A DNA stretch of 64,000 nt from Isoetes taiwanensis (taxonomy: Eukaryota; Streptophyta; Lycopodiopsida; Isoetales; Isoetaceae). The position numbers and the translations under genes were made by a program. The notes under the pieces were generated by a model. That model made no database searches. It was not told the origin of the DNA and saw only the letters and a program-made list of their open reading frames with translations. Numbering within the stretch: the first letter of the stretch is position 1; every line of letters begins with the position of its first letter. This document shows positions 34,905 to 46,860 of the stretch, piece by piece. The stretch spans positions 29,867,166 to 29,931,165 of the forward strand of contig JAJEKV010000003.1 of assembly GCA_021234155.1 (NCBI GenBank), read 5' to 3'.

Positions 34905-35402
34905 ATGATAACAGGGTATTTTCTTATGAAAGATGTCATACGGTATTATCTTTCAAATGATAACAGGGTATGTTATTAATGAGGTATTATTTGAAACAGC
35001 GAATTATTTGGAATGGGGTACTATTTAAAACAGGGAATTATTTGGAATGGGGTATTATTTAAAACAGGGAATTATTTGGAATGGGGTATTATTTGAAACG
35101 GGGTATTATTTTGCAAATGATAATAGGGTATGATTTGAAATAAGGTATTACCTGAATAGGGTATTATCTTACGGATTATAACAGGGTATGAATTTACATT
35201 TTTTGATTGGGGGATTGCGACACCAGCATAACGGGGTATTATCATACAAATAAGGAAAAGGGGGATTGTGGCCAAATACCCCGATTCGAAAAATACATTT
35301 TATCCCCTGTTCTTCGACGGAAAAGGTGGATTTTATAGGCATTTTTGCGGGGTATTTTATAGGGTATTGGAGCACCTTTTTCGCTGTGTTAAAGTTAGCT
35401 AT
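34905..35402 (+). repeat. Degenerate GGGGTATTATTT repeats, block 2
   Basis: Units such as GGAATGGGGTATTATTTAAA and ACAGGGAATTATTTGG recur from 34912 to about 35180, then diverge into GGGGGATTG and GGGGTATTTTATAGGG words like those at 30.1-30.5 kb. The block stops at the left flank of the hAT element. Confidence 0.65.
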
Positions 35403-35949
35403 GCGAAAATCAGTGTTGTTTACGTATGCGTATTTTACCTCTGGGTATGTATAATACCTCTTGCATAGTACTATACGTACTATACCTTAAAGTTGCTTTG
35501 CCAAATTTCCAAAACTTTTGTTTAATACCGTACTTAACGTATTGATCCGAAAAATACGTATAGTACGTATTTAACAAAAAAAAACCTCCAAATGCCTTAA
35601 ATACAAAAAATGGGCCAAAATGACATTTAGATTAAAAAAAAGAAAAAAAAAACAAGGGGAAAAACCCTCGTCACAATTTCCCCCCTCTCTCTGTTTTTTC
35701 CTTCCTCTTTCGTTTACCCTAAACGGCTGCCGGAAATGCTACTCTGATCGATCGATGCAGGCCTGTGATATCACCTGTCCAGCTAGTGTAGGCCTCGTGC
35801 AGCAATGCTTCTTCCGGTTCTTTCAAATTTTTTGGGACTAACAAGAGGTATTCATCTAGTTTTGCAAGGTTGAGTTTGCACCTAAGGAGTCTTACAGGCG
35901 TAAGATTGTCTAAATGCGAAGATTAGAGCAAATTTTGGGCGTAAGGAGA

Positions 35950-38118
35950 AGCGCCCATAAAAGTAATTAATCTAGATGAAGACAGCTCCAAATCATCCCT
36001 TCCTTCAGATAAAGGTGACACTGGAGTTATGCCTGTTTTGAAACCATCTCCCAAACCAGTTCTTCGTTCTCCACCTAGACCAGTTTTGCATATACATACC
36101 CACGGGTAATCTATTTCACAATATGCTACTTGATTTGAATTGTAATGTCTAATAATGTTGTTTATACTGTACAAACAGATTTACTATCAGCTTCTCAGCC
36201 ACATTCGACATGGAGGTCATGGGCAATAACTCTTTACTCTGATCCGCTCTCTAATACCTTTACTCCTTCAGCTTGTGTAGGTAAGCCAGCCATTATTATA
36301 TTCCAAATGCCGACACCTTATCAATAACTCTTAGGGAAGACAGCCATTGTTATATCCCAACGTTTCAACCATAACATGACCTCTTGATACCATCCATTTT
36401 CCTTTGTTTCCTCTCAGAGCTCGCATGATGGCGGTCATCCGAAAAAGACAGGGGATTGAACTATATGCACAAACATGATAAACCGGAAACTTGCCTCACC
36501 TTCTAAAGGCATCATCTTTTTTCTTTCGCCAAAGATGATCGGATATGGCATTTGAGCTTTAATCCCAAGCTCATTTGCAAGGAAACGTTCGACCGGTTCA
36601 ATACATTTCCATTTTTTTCGTGCAAGCCCGGGCCCCATACTTGACATCCAAGTTATAAGTTGACTGTTGCACAAGCACTCTATATAGTCTTGCAGCAGGT
36701 TGGCACATGTTTTAGCAATTTGAAGAATGTTTGCAACAAAAGTCTATTGATATTGTATTAGAGTTCTTCAGGTGAATGTTTCATTCGTCATCTTACAATT
36801 TCTATTTGCCTTTTATGCAGGCTCTAAGAGGTTTGGATACCATGGAGAAGTTGGCGAGGGAACTGCAGCCCCTTCTAGGGAAAGACAGGTAATATCAATG
36901 CCTCTTACATATGGGGTTCCATATAGCTGGTCATTGCATGCAAGCCTTATTCCAATATTGAGAAGCACTAACCAAGTGCCTTTTGCCATTAGAATGTCTG
37001 TTACATATTTAGCATCGTGATTGCAATACTGATCCAGTTGGAAACAAGTTGGAAACAAGATTTTGGGCTTATCCAGTTACTGATCCAATACTAATCCAGT
37101 TAAATCCAGTTGGAAACAAGATTTTGGGCTTATTGTCGTTTTTATGACAACCCCACAAACAGCTGATTTAGAGAAGAAAAGGACATTTAGGAGATATTAA
37201 GCCATTGTGCTGCTGCTCCTGAAAATTAACTGCGCCTGAAAAAATGGAGAGAAGTTAATACTGAGTAAATGAACATGTCAAATACGCAGGCCAACACACC
37301 TTTGCAAGAAATAAGCTTATGCTATCATCTGATGTTCTGAGTCAATAGCATCAGCAGAAGTCCCACTTCTGTTGCCAGATCGTTCATCCTCATTTGCTAA
37401 AAAATCAATGCTACATTCATATAACTTTTGCCGTAGCAGCTCAATCATCCAGATGTCTTCATCCAGATTTATGCTCATAATCCAGATTTGCTGTCTTCAT
37501 CCGTCTTAATTCGTTTGCAAACAGACAATTTCTGGCAGCATTACTTAATCTGTTTGCAGTCTTAATCCGTTTGCAGCATAAATTGTGCATCTTTGAGGGT
37601 TAAGGCACTTACACCAAACTTTACCAAAATTATAACCAAATGGTACCTCAAGCTCTGTTCTTCCTTAAACCGCTGCATCAAGTTTTGATTGATATTCATG
37701 TTGACTTTTCCTCAGGGCTTTGATCTCCTTTGCCAGCAGCCTTTTTTCTCCCCGTGATTGTGCCTCGATGGTATCCTTTTCCTTCTGCAAAATGTCATAT
37801 TTTTCCACCCTATTGTCATTTTTAGGAGTGAGATCACATACTGCAGATATTGTTTCTCAGCAGCGATTTGTCTTTCGATATATACTCATAGGACATGAAG
37901 AGCGAGATCATGTATTGCTTTGTGTTGAAGATTTTGAATGTTGGTAAACAATTATTTTAAAGAACCTAATTGTTCTTGAAACATTAAGCTATTGTTCAAT
38001 AGTTGGTATTTTTCCCTGAAGTCCTTATTTCTTTTCTATCTTCTTGCAGTTAAGGCTGGATATTGCAACAATTGCTGGTACACTGGCATTTTTGAACAAC
38101 TACAAATTTGACGACCAG
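35950..38118 (+). pseudogene. Captured gene fragments inside the hAT element
   Basis: Exon-like segments with good splice signals: about 35950-36105 (VINLDEDSSKSSLPSDKGDT, then VMPVLKPSPKPVLRSPPRP, donor GGGTAATC); 36179-36280 (SASQPHSTWRSWAITLYSDP, donor GGTAAGCC); 36821-36888 (ALRGLDTMEKLARELQPLLG); 37716-37770 (ALISFASSLFSPRDCASM); 38050-38118 (LRLDIATIAGTLAFLNNYKF). The last three join in phase over 192 nt without a stop, which supports them as real exons. KPxPKPVL recalls the N-terminal region of plant plastid IF-2, but weakly; the last three exons are not recognised. The pieces may come from more than one gene. They lie between the TIR and the transposase, hence probable DNA-level capture. 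Confidence 0.55.
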
Positions 38119-38228
38119 GTAACCAAACCAAATTATTGTACATCTAGCATGAATTTTAAGTCTGATTTTACAAAAGTCTGATTTTTCAAAGGTCTGATTT
38201 TTCAAAAGTCTGATTTTTCCTTCAATAT

Positions 38229-41086
38229 TCAGTTTTGATCGAGTAGAGAACAATGCCACCGTCTTAGAGCAAATATTGGGATATTTGTACCAAAAATGTT
38301 ACAAAAATGTCTCCTCGAAATAGGAGTTGGAATTGCAAATATTAAGACAAGCTTGTGCATGGGTCCGCCACCGCGAATGATTGCGCACCTTATTGGAAAA
38401 CCTAGCAAGGGAGTAAAAAAATGCCCCAGTGTGCCCGATGATATGTTAAAAGAGCTTACTGATTTGTATGGTGACTCTAGAAGCCAAGGAATTGGTGAAG
38501 ATGAAGATATGATAGCAGAAGTTGACTCTTTTAGCATGCCTCATCCAGGTATGGGCAAAATATACTTTATAATACGTAACTTGATTACTAGATTTGGAAT
38601 TATTGTTGCTGATTTTCTGCTGCACCTTCTCGCTTGTAGGTGTATCCACCTCTGGTTCATCTCCTCTAATTGACGAGAGTCAAGGTGCTTCCTTTGTGAG
38701 TGCTAGTACTCATCCTCCACATTCATCTCCAGTTGTCAAGAAACAACATTACGCAAGGGTAATGTGTTGCAAATGGCAAAGGAAGCAACATGCAAATGTT
38801 ATGGAAATGAGATGTATCATTGAAGCTAATTTATCTTTTAATCTATTGAAAACGCCATGTTGGAGGAACATGCTAGAGTCTTTCTCTATGATTGGTGAGA
38901 AACATAGTGGAGTCACGTATAATCACATGAGAACCAAAGGTTTGAAAAGTGAGGTTACATCTTTGCAGGGAAAGCTAGGGAAGATAAAAGTTTTATGGCC
39001 CAAGTATGGTTGCTCTATATTAACTGATGGATGGGTTGATGTTTCTCATAGGCAGCTTGTTAATATTCTAGTATCATCTTGTTATGGCACAATGTTTCTC
39101 AAGTCTATTGATTGCAGCCATGCTGACACGACGCCAACAGTTGATAGCTCTTGGTTAGCCGAGAGAATCTCTAAAGCAATCAAAGAGGTTGGTAAGGAAA
39201 ATGTGGTGCAAGTAATTTCTGATAATGCATCTAGTTGTGTTCGCATGGGGTCTTTGCTAGAGGAAGAGTTCCCTAACCTTGTTTGGAGTCCATGTGCATC
39301 ACATTCTTTGGATCTTCTTTTGGAGGACATTGGTGAGTTGCCTTGGATGAAGAGTGCTATGATGAAAGCAAATAGTATTGTGCGTCTTTTTTGCAAGAAG
39401 AGAAATGCTAGAAAAATATTTGCCGCTCATAGTAGCCTCGCCATCTTGAGGCCTGCCAAGACAAGGTTTGGTGTGATGTATCTTGTCATACAACGATTGC
39501 TCAAAGTTTTGGCATCCTCTCGAACAAACAGTTGTAAGTGACATGTGGAGAGCTTGGTCAGATTGCAATAAGCCAGATGCAATTAATGTGAAGAATTACA
39601 TTCTCACCACCGAGTCCTCTTTCCAGGTAATTTTGACCTTGATGGCGCCACTTTATACTGTCTTACGCCTTACCGATATGGAAGGATCTACCATTGGCTT
39701 ATTGTATGAGTTTATGAGAAGAAGCAAAGATGTATTGACCAAAGGAGTGGAAGAAAACGTAGCGCACAAATCCAAGTAAGTTTCTTGAATGTTTGCTGAA
39801 ATTTAAAGATTGTTGAATTTTTTTAATGTTGAATACTACAAACTTGTTAGTTTGCTATGTTGGAATTTAAAAAGTCCTAATTTTTAAAGAGTGCTAAAAT
39901 TTAAAACTTGTTGTATTATCTATTATCACTTTTCGATTTCAAAGTTCTAATTTGCTAAACTTCTAGTGTTCTTCCATGTTTGAATGCATTTTTAGGTACC
40001 AAGATGTGTTGAAGTTATTTGATATACGATGGAAATGGTTCAAGAGGCCAATCCACCTTGTAGCTCATTTGTTGCATCCATTGTGGAGAGAAGAGGCGAC
40101 ATTTATAAATTCTGAATTAATGGATGCATGGATGAGTTATACAGAAAAGTTGTACTCTACTACTGATTGTGATCTTCTATTCCGTGAATTACATGAATAT
40201 CGCAATGGGACAGGATCTTTTAGCTACGCATTGGCACGCGAGGAGATATCTATGCTAAAGCCTGTCACATGGTGGGAAAACTTTGGAGGAAGGACACCAA
40301 AACTTCAAGCGTTGGTATCGTCATGAATACTATCTCAGGCAAGTACTTTATTGTTTTTTTGGATAACTTAGTATTGGGTTTTTCATTTGATGTAGTTTAT
40401 TAGCCTCTCAAATTCTAAATTATTCCTCTTTTTTAGGACTGTTCTTCTGGGGCAGCAGAGAGGAATTGGAATGCGCATGCTCTTGCACATACGAAAACTA
40501 GAAATAGGCTAAAACCCGCGCAACTTGAACGGTTGGTGTATGTGCGAGAGAACTTAAGGCTAGTTCAAGTTTTGAGACTGTGAATACATCTCCTATGCAG
40601 GTATTCTTCTCTTCATCTTCCATTTTGTTTTTATGTTCCTCAAATTATGATATATGCTTATTGTGTGATTTTTTGAAGGTGAATCCGAATGAAATAGATG
40701 TCTCAAAGACTCCAGAGTTTCTGCCTCGTAGCCATGATAATGATATAGATAGAGAAATCTATGAAGCATATTTTCAAGAGGCTATGAGCTTGAGGAGAAG
40801 GACAAGGAGCATGACGAGAGATATGGCATCATCATCTCGAGGAGCCTCTACTAGCCGAATAGGTAGACGTAGACGAAGAGGAGGTAGTGATAGGTCTACT
40901 CGTAGCAGGAGAGTAACGCGATCCATTACATCTGCTGGTTTACCTGAAGACAATCTAGATGTGATTGAAGAAGAAGAAGTTGGCACAGATGAGGAGCTTA
41001 CAGATGAGGAGCTTGTGTGGAAGTCATCCTCCGAAACCGAGTCTGAGGATGAAGAAGACGAGGAGGAAGGGGATGATGGACTTTGA
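38229..41086 (+). pseudogene. hAT-family transposase, inactivated
   Basis: Exons: about 38229-38548, 38640-39775, 39996-40338, 40437-about 40601, about 40680-41086. The first carries the end of a BED-type finger (RMIAHLIGKPSKGVKKCPSV). The second has DUF659-type ILTDGWVDVSHRQLVNILVS, then VVQVISDNASSC and SPCASHSLDLLLEDIGELPW. The third and fourth carry the dimerisation region (PVTWWENFGGRTPKLQALV, then SSGAAERNWNAHALAHTKTR and RLKPAQLERLVYVRENLRLV). The tail is basic then acidic (SSSETESEDEEDEEEGDD). Damage: a frame change near 39500, TGA at 40324-40326, and a one-base loss in a T-run near 40570. The intron after 40338 has a GC donor. Confidence 0.88.
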
Positions 41087-41483
41087 TCGATTCTCTTATT
41101 CATGTTAGTTTGCATATTTTGTTTAAGCTTTCAAACTTTAAGTTTGATTATGAAGAATGCAAATATTAAATATAGCTACTCTTAGCTAAAGTTTTTGAGA
41201 AAACAAATATTTATGGAGACTATAGTATGATCTATTTCTTGAAGCTGAAAATCCATTGTAATTGCAGCTATTTCAGAATTTAGAACTGTTTTTAAAAATT
41301 GGCATGAAGTACTTAACGTACTATACGTTAAGTACGTATTTTACGTATTTTACAAGTATTTAACAAATACGAAAAACGTATTTAAAGTACTTTTAAACTA
41401 GGAGGTATGGAACCCGTATTAGTACGTTAAATACGTACCGTACCCGTATCGTACCTGACGTACCTGACAACACTGGCGAAAAT

Positions 41484-42600
41484 TATATTAATTAGGGTCT
41501 ATTCGCACCCATGGTTAAGTTTAGTTAAGTTAACTTTTACCATTAAGTTAAGTTAATACTAACCGGGTGATTGCCTTTGCACCAAAGCTAGTTAAGAAAT
41601 TTAGTTAGGCTAACTTAACGGAAAACCATTTCACACTCGTTCAGTTAAAAAATTTGGTTAAAAAATAACCTAACTAGCTAACTAAAAATACTTTCGAACA
41701 TGTCTAGTTAAGTTAGCCAAAGGCATAAAAATTATAAGCACATTTAACTAAACTTAAAGTGACCTATATAAGGTCATTTAACTTTTAGTGCTAATTTTTA
41801 ATTTAGTTAACTTTTAGTTAGACAAATCAATCGCCAAACGCAAAGAAAACCGCCAGAGGAAGATCTAAGAACAAAAAAAAAAAAATCCTTTTCTGAAGAA
41901 AAAAAGCTCTTCAATAACTGGTGAATATCTTGGAAACCCAAAAAAATTATATTCTTATGGAGACCCTTTCGTGAGGAAACCCTTTCGAATTTTAGAGAAA
42001 TTTAGAATGGCTTCAATTAAAGAATCCCTTCCAGATTTTTGGGAAATTTGGAAGGGTTTCATTTTTTTTTTTTAATAACCCCAATCGGGGGGAGATAGTG
42101 ATAGTGTGAGCGTAATAGTTACTTGATAACAAGTTTTTAAGTTCATATTCCGTAAGTGGTTCACTATTTTGGTACACCCCTCTACATGATTAAAAGGACA
42201 GGTAAACCTACCGTTAAGTCCACTCGATGGACACTATTGGTACACCCCATACATAATTATGTCCACTCGGCAGATTTTCAATTGAACGGATAAGACAACT
42301 GCTCGTATAATCCTTCCCCTGGCATATACTAAACAAGACCTTCTGCTAGTATATTACTTCCACTAGCATATTCTTTCTTTATTTAAATCGAAAAAAACTA
42401 AAAGTCCAACGCGTAAATGCAAATGCAAGGACGAAATATGCTTATTCTTAAAATCGCTTGATTCTAAAAGGAACGACAATTTTATTCTACAAGCAATGAC
42501 AGAATAACAATCAAGAATTCTGTCAAAAGGGCCAATTAAAGTTCTGCACTACAATGACATTGACATCATGAACTAAAAGTTTTACACTTTAAAAGACACA
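41484..42600. other. Intergenic, TTAAGTTA-rich sequence, no gene
   Basis: From about 41510 to 41830 words like GTTAAGTTAA and TAGTTAAGTTAG recur in both orientations, suggesting a decayed AT-rich MITE. The remainder shows duplicated phrases (TGGTACACCCC at 42169 and 42239; GTCCACTCG at 42219 and 42260). No coding signal. Confidence 0.5.
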
Positions 42601-42663
42601 GTACATACAAGCAACCTACATTAACCTGAAAACCAATTCTCATACTTTGAAGAGAATGATAGA

Positions 42664-44754
42664 TCACTTCTTTTTCTTCTTTGGAGGCTCTGTTTCTTCT
42701 TCATTTTCATCGTCTTCCTCTTCCTCGTCCTCATCCTCTTCTTCGTCCTCCTCTTCATACTCTTCTTCATCTTCTTCCTCCTGATCATCTTCATCTTCAT
42801 CACCATCCTGTCCTGCACCATCCTCATCCTCTTCTTCTTCTTCGCCTTCCTCTTCATTGCCTCCCTGTTCCTCATCGCCACCCTCTTCTTCCTCCTCTTC
42901 ATAGTCGCCACCCTCCTCGTCGCCAACCTTTTCTTCATTGGCATCCAATTTTTCCTGTCCATTGTGTTCCAAAGTCGCAGCCGATAATCCCCAATTGAAA
43001 GAAACCTGTTTAAAAACCAATAAGTACTACGAACAAAATCTACTAAATGACAACCTGAAAAGCCAGTACCATTTTCTGAACCGTACAAGGCGTAAGGGAA
43101 GATGATAGATCAGGCTTGCCCACCCTGGATAGCACAATCAGTTCAAAAACACCTCAATTGGTAAAGAAAAAGATACCAGCAAAAACTAAATCAATGCAAA
43201 ACCTGTTATTAGAATCTACATTTTCCAAGAATGCTCGCATCTGAAGATATCCCCAACACAAAAAGCCAGCCATCAGCATTCAATCTTGGGAGAAAATTGT
43301 ATGTTCATAAGGTGTAACATACCATCTCGTGAACTTCCACCGGAAGGGGCAATTGCATTAATGCTCTGAGGCCTTCAAGCAAGAACGCTTCGACCTTATT
43401 TGCAAAAGATAGTCACGGATCAATTTTAGCTAGATGATAATCCTTATAAGCAAATAAACTCCTAGCATATATTCTTGAAGATACCTCCATATGTTTGTTG
43501 AGCCCTTCAGAGACCCCTGCAGAGAAAAGAACATTCGTTAGAGAACGTTAATGCTCTAAGATGCATAAGCCAATCAGCATCCTATACCCTGTGAGCACGC
43601 ACATATCATGCACCCCTTATGCAATCCAGAAGCAACTGCTGAGAGTATATGATACAATGTCTGGCATGATCTCATGCTACACGAAACAAGCAGAAACATG
43701 TTCAGTAAATTGTGCTTACAGAAATCCATATGCCAACAAAACCTATGAGAAAGTACCTGATGGTTGGCTGCTGATCATTTCCCTGTTGATATTTACCTGC
43801 AATACCAAGAACACTTTATAACCTCGCAGCAGTTTCAATGACAGCATATACTATAGGAACATAACTAGCAGAAATTTTGCCCTTGGACTAGAAATTAGTA
43901 GTGTCCTCTAAATATACCTTTGTTAAAATCCAAATCAGACGCAAGTTTCAAAACATTGAGACAAGTAAAATATCTGAATTCACCAAAGACTAGGTTAGCA
44001 TAAGTGCATGTAAAAGAAATTGACCGGCAAACTCACAACAAACCTACCTCATGTGTGAATGCTGGTTTATCATCAAAGCAAGCATGTCCAAAACAGCATC
44101 TGATGGTTGTGAGGAAAGAATCTGCAACATATGCATCTGGTAAGAAAGGGACTAGAAATATATAATATATAAACCCAAGTGTGTCACATACAAATGCTTT
44201 CAACAGCTGGAAGTATAGATCATTGTCAAAGTGCTGACCAAGTTTTGGGTTGATCAATCCCATCAGAGTATTAAGGGCTTCTTTCTGCAAAAACCAACCT
44301 CTATTAAATAACGCAGGAAAGATTGAAGAGTATAATAGCAACTAGATACAAAAACTCAACAAACGATTAAACTAATAAGAAAAAACCGAACACTAACAAT
44401 GTACTGTTAATAAAAATTAAAGGATTCATATGTAATGCATACCTGAAAAACAACAGGAACCACTGACTCCGTCAGCAGTGCCAACAAAACGATTTTGAGA
44501 TGTCCACGAGGTTCTGCAATCCTTATCTTGGTCTCCTTAGACAGTTTACCATCTAGACTGACGTCCCCTGGTTTTCCCAAGCTCAGGAAGAACTCTTTTA
44601 ATAATTTCACAGCTCGTTCTTCCAAGTTTCTGCCCCGGGATACAGAAAGCATCCCCAAAAGTTCACATATATAAACTTCATGTCCCCCTTCCTCATGCAA
44701 ATCACCAGCATAAAAACGAGGTATGTCCAATGGTTTATCAACCAAAACCGCCAT
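42664..44754 (-). CDS. Multi-exon gene with helical N-terminal part and acidic/lysine C-terminal tail, unidentified
   Basis: Minus-strand exons in phase: 44754-44443 (MAVLVDKPLDIPRFYAGD to VVPVVFQ), 44284-44188 (KEALNTLMGLINPKLGQHF...), 44121-44048 (SFLTTIRCCFGHACFDDKPA), 43796-43757, 43516-43485, then segments near 43390-43322 (VEAFLLEGLRALMQLPLPVE), 43245 (MRAFLENVDSNN), 43125-43070 and 43008-42664. The start is the first true ATG; the upstream GTG-ACA-AGC is not a start. The first half is leucine-rich and helical, like HEAT/ARM-type proteins. The last exon is over 70 residues of nearly pure Glu/Asp ending PPKKKKK, a possible nuclear localisation signal. An upstream non-coding exon may lie near 45060-45250. 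All phases close, so the gene is likely intact. I do not recognise the family. Confidence 0.7.
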
Positions 44755-45545
44755 GCTTGTCACTCTAAAACTACCAAGACTTCAAAAAATGCAGCCTAAA
44801 CAAACTTATAAAAATAAAACAAATAGTCTCCTTCGCCTTATCGTTGCAACCTGCAAAACAACGTTAGAGAAAAACCTTTTTCACAGGGACTGTCTCTAAG
44901 AAAAGAAAAGTTAGAAAAACAGAGAGCCCAAGAAGGATGGATAGAGTTAGTAAAGAAGCTGAAGAAAACAACCAGGTTGGTCTTGAGAAGGTTGAGCCTT
45001 CGACACAGCGGATTAGAGGGCTGTTTGGTTAGAAACTGGTCTGCAAGAAGCGCCGAAAACACACCGAGCTAGAAAAGGTGGGAAGTAAAAAGGGGCCAAA
45101 AACCAATTTTGGAGAGTTTTCAATAACCCAAAATCTTGTTATATATGAAATCTCCTGTTCCAAGGAAATCCCACAAAGAAAGCAACCACCGGAAGAAGAG
45201 ACAACCCTGTTAAAGGACAAAGCATGCACATATCGCCATGGAAAGCAGAAGAATCTCTAACTAAACCCGACACTTCCTCGCTACTTTCTCTTGGAGAAAT
45301 TGAAGATGAGGGCGACCAGAATCAGAGAAAAGAGGGGGAAATCGAGCTGGGTCGTCGTCGCGATTTGATCCAGTTGAGTTGTTTGGGCCTCCGCCCAAAG
45401 TGCCACAAAAAATGGTGTGTGTGCAAGATGATGACTTGTCTTTGCCGGTAAATATTTATTGTACCGCTTTGCTCGGTTGAACCACCGGATATCGAAAATG
45501 GTTATGGGATTATTTAGGGGAGGGTGTCCATTGGGTGCGCACTAA

Positions 45546-45687
45546 GAGCCGGTTCATATACACGATGGCAACCCTCATCGTCACGTAAAAAGGCAAGCTC
45601 TTTTACACGCACCATCATCTGCCATCGCCAAAAAGCACAAGGCAAAACAGAGCCCCTCTCCGACGATGGTTGCATGTGAACCCAGCC
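45546..45687. mobile_element. MITE with TAA target duplication, copy 2 (142 bp)
   Basis: Flanked by TAA at 45543-45545 and 45688-45690. The left TIR GAGCCGGTTCATATAC and right TIR CATGTGAACCCAGCC are both complete. The interior matches the copy at 30.9 kb closely (shared ACGATGGCAACCCTCA and GGCAAAACAG). Confidence 0.8.
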
Positions 45688-45699
45688 TAAGGCCCAGAT

Positions 45700-46860
45700 T
45701 CCGACCTTAGTGCAATCTGCCGGCCTGGTGGAATCCGGGCCTAAGTTGCCAGCCCGGTGGAATCTGGGCCTAAGTTAATAATCAAACTGGCAGCCACGTA
45801 ACCATCTTAATGGCTATGTGTGCCACATGACAGCATGCCCACCAGGATCGTCCACCTCATAAGCTATTTCAATTGCCAACTTGACATCAACACCTCAACT
45901 TATGAGATGTCAAACTAGCAGGGGTAGTGGTACCACCAAGGTTGAGGGGCAGCCCCCATGGGAGATCAGGATGGCCATTCAACGCTGCAAGCAACTGTGC
46001 TAATGAAACAAAATTAGCAAACAAAGTAGGAACAGTCACAACAATCCTTAAAAACATCAAAATGCCTTCAAGTTATGCCAAAATTGATGTCAAGATAATG
46101 TTAGGAACTCATGTAACAATCCTTTTAAAGCATCAATGTGCCTTGAAGTTATAAACATTGTCTTAAATTCACATAACAAATTTTAATTGTTATGAAACAT
46201 CACTAGATATATCCAGACCTACAAGGGAGAAAACTGCATTATCATAAACTGCACAAAATACATCTCAGTGTTCCAAAGATATTTCATAACAAAGCCTACA
46301 ACTGCTAAATTCAGATAAGCACTCTCATAAATGCACCCTAGATTTGAAGATTGTTTGAATATGAACTGTGTGCAGAGCTGTAATATTTTGTACTTTATAA
46401 TATTTGTGTGTTTTTCTTTGCATTCAGTTGGGTTGGAAAAAGCGTCAGTATAAAAGTTCATGTAAAATTCATGCTTGTATATGCACAGTTGATAGGGAAG
46501 TTGTTTTATATCATCTATAAATTCTTATATGGTCCGTGTTGTAGTTTTTGCCTCTGATAAAGAGTGTCGTTGCTTGAGATGTAGCACTGCTTCTCATATA
46601 TATACAAATATTTATTATCTTTATAACATATCATAGTCTTTATTTGAGTTGGATATTTTATGTGAAAGTATCAAAGGTGATTGTTTTACTCATTCAAATG
46701 CTGGAGAGACGCGAATTATTAGAGACCTACAATACAACCATTGATACATTTAGTTTGATGATGACAATAATGAAATGAGAACGATGTGTAAGCTTATTCA
46801 ACCACAAACTTGATTAGATCAATTCTTCTCTAATATTATGCTTATGGATATGTGGCATAA
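45700..46860. other. Intergenic, nothing recognised
   Basis: A direct repeat of GGCCTGGTGGAATCYGGGCC-type words occurs at 45720-45775 beside the MITE. The rest is AT-rich without a gene signal. Confidence 0.45.

Larger units (their letters stand above)
35411..41475 (+). mobile_element. Complete hAT transposon, 6065 bp
   Basis: An identical 8-bp sequence, GCGAAAAT, flanks the element at 35403-35410 and 41476-41483, as expected for hAT insertions. The left end begins CAGTGTTGTTTACGTA; the right end complements to CAGTGTTGTCAGGTACG, giving a 9-bp perfect TIR. Both subterminal regions are full of TACGTA/GTACGTATTT words, likely transposase-binding repeats. It encloses a plus-strand hAT transposase (38.2-41.1 kb) and 2.8 kb of upstream sequence with exon-like pieces not related to transposase. 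The transposase is broken, so mobility now would need another source. Confidence 0.9.

Noticed and set aside
36435-36674. 79-codon minus-strand frame inside the hAT element
   Set aside because: No family pattern and opposite to the phase-consistent exons; left unassigned.
40774-41115. Ser-rich minus-strand frame
   Set aside because: Antisense shadow of the basic/acidic transposase tail.
42681-42998. His/Leu/Pro-rich plus-strand frame
   Set aside because: It is the complement of the GAA/GAG-rich acidic exon and has no independent support.
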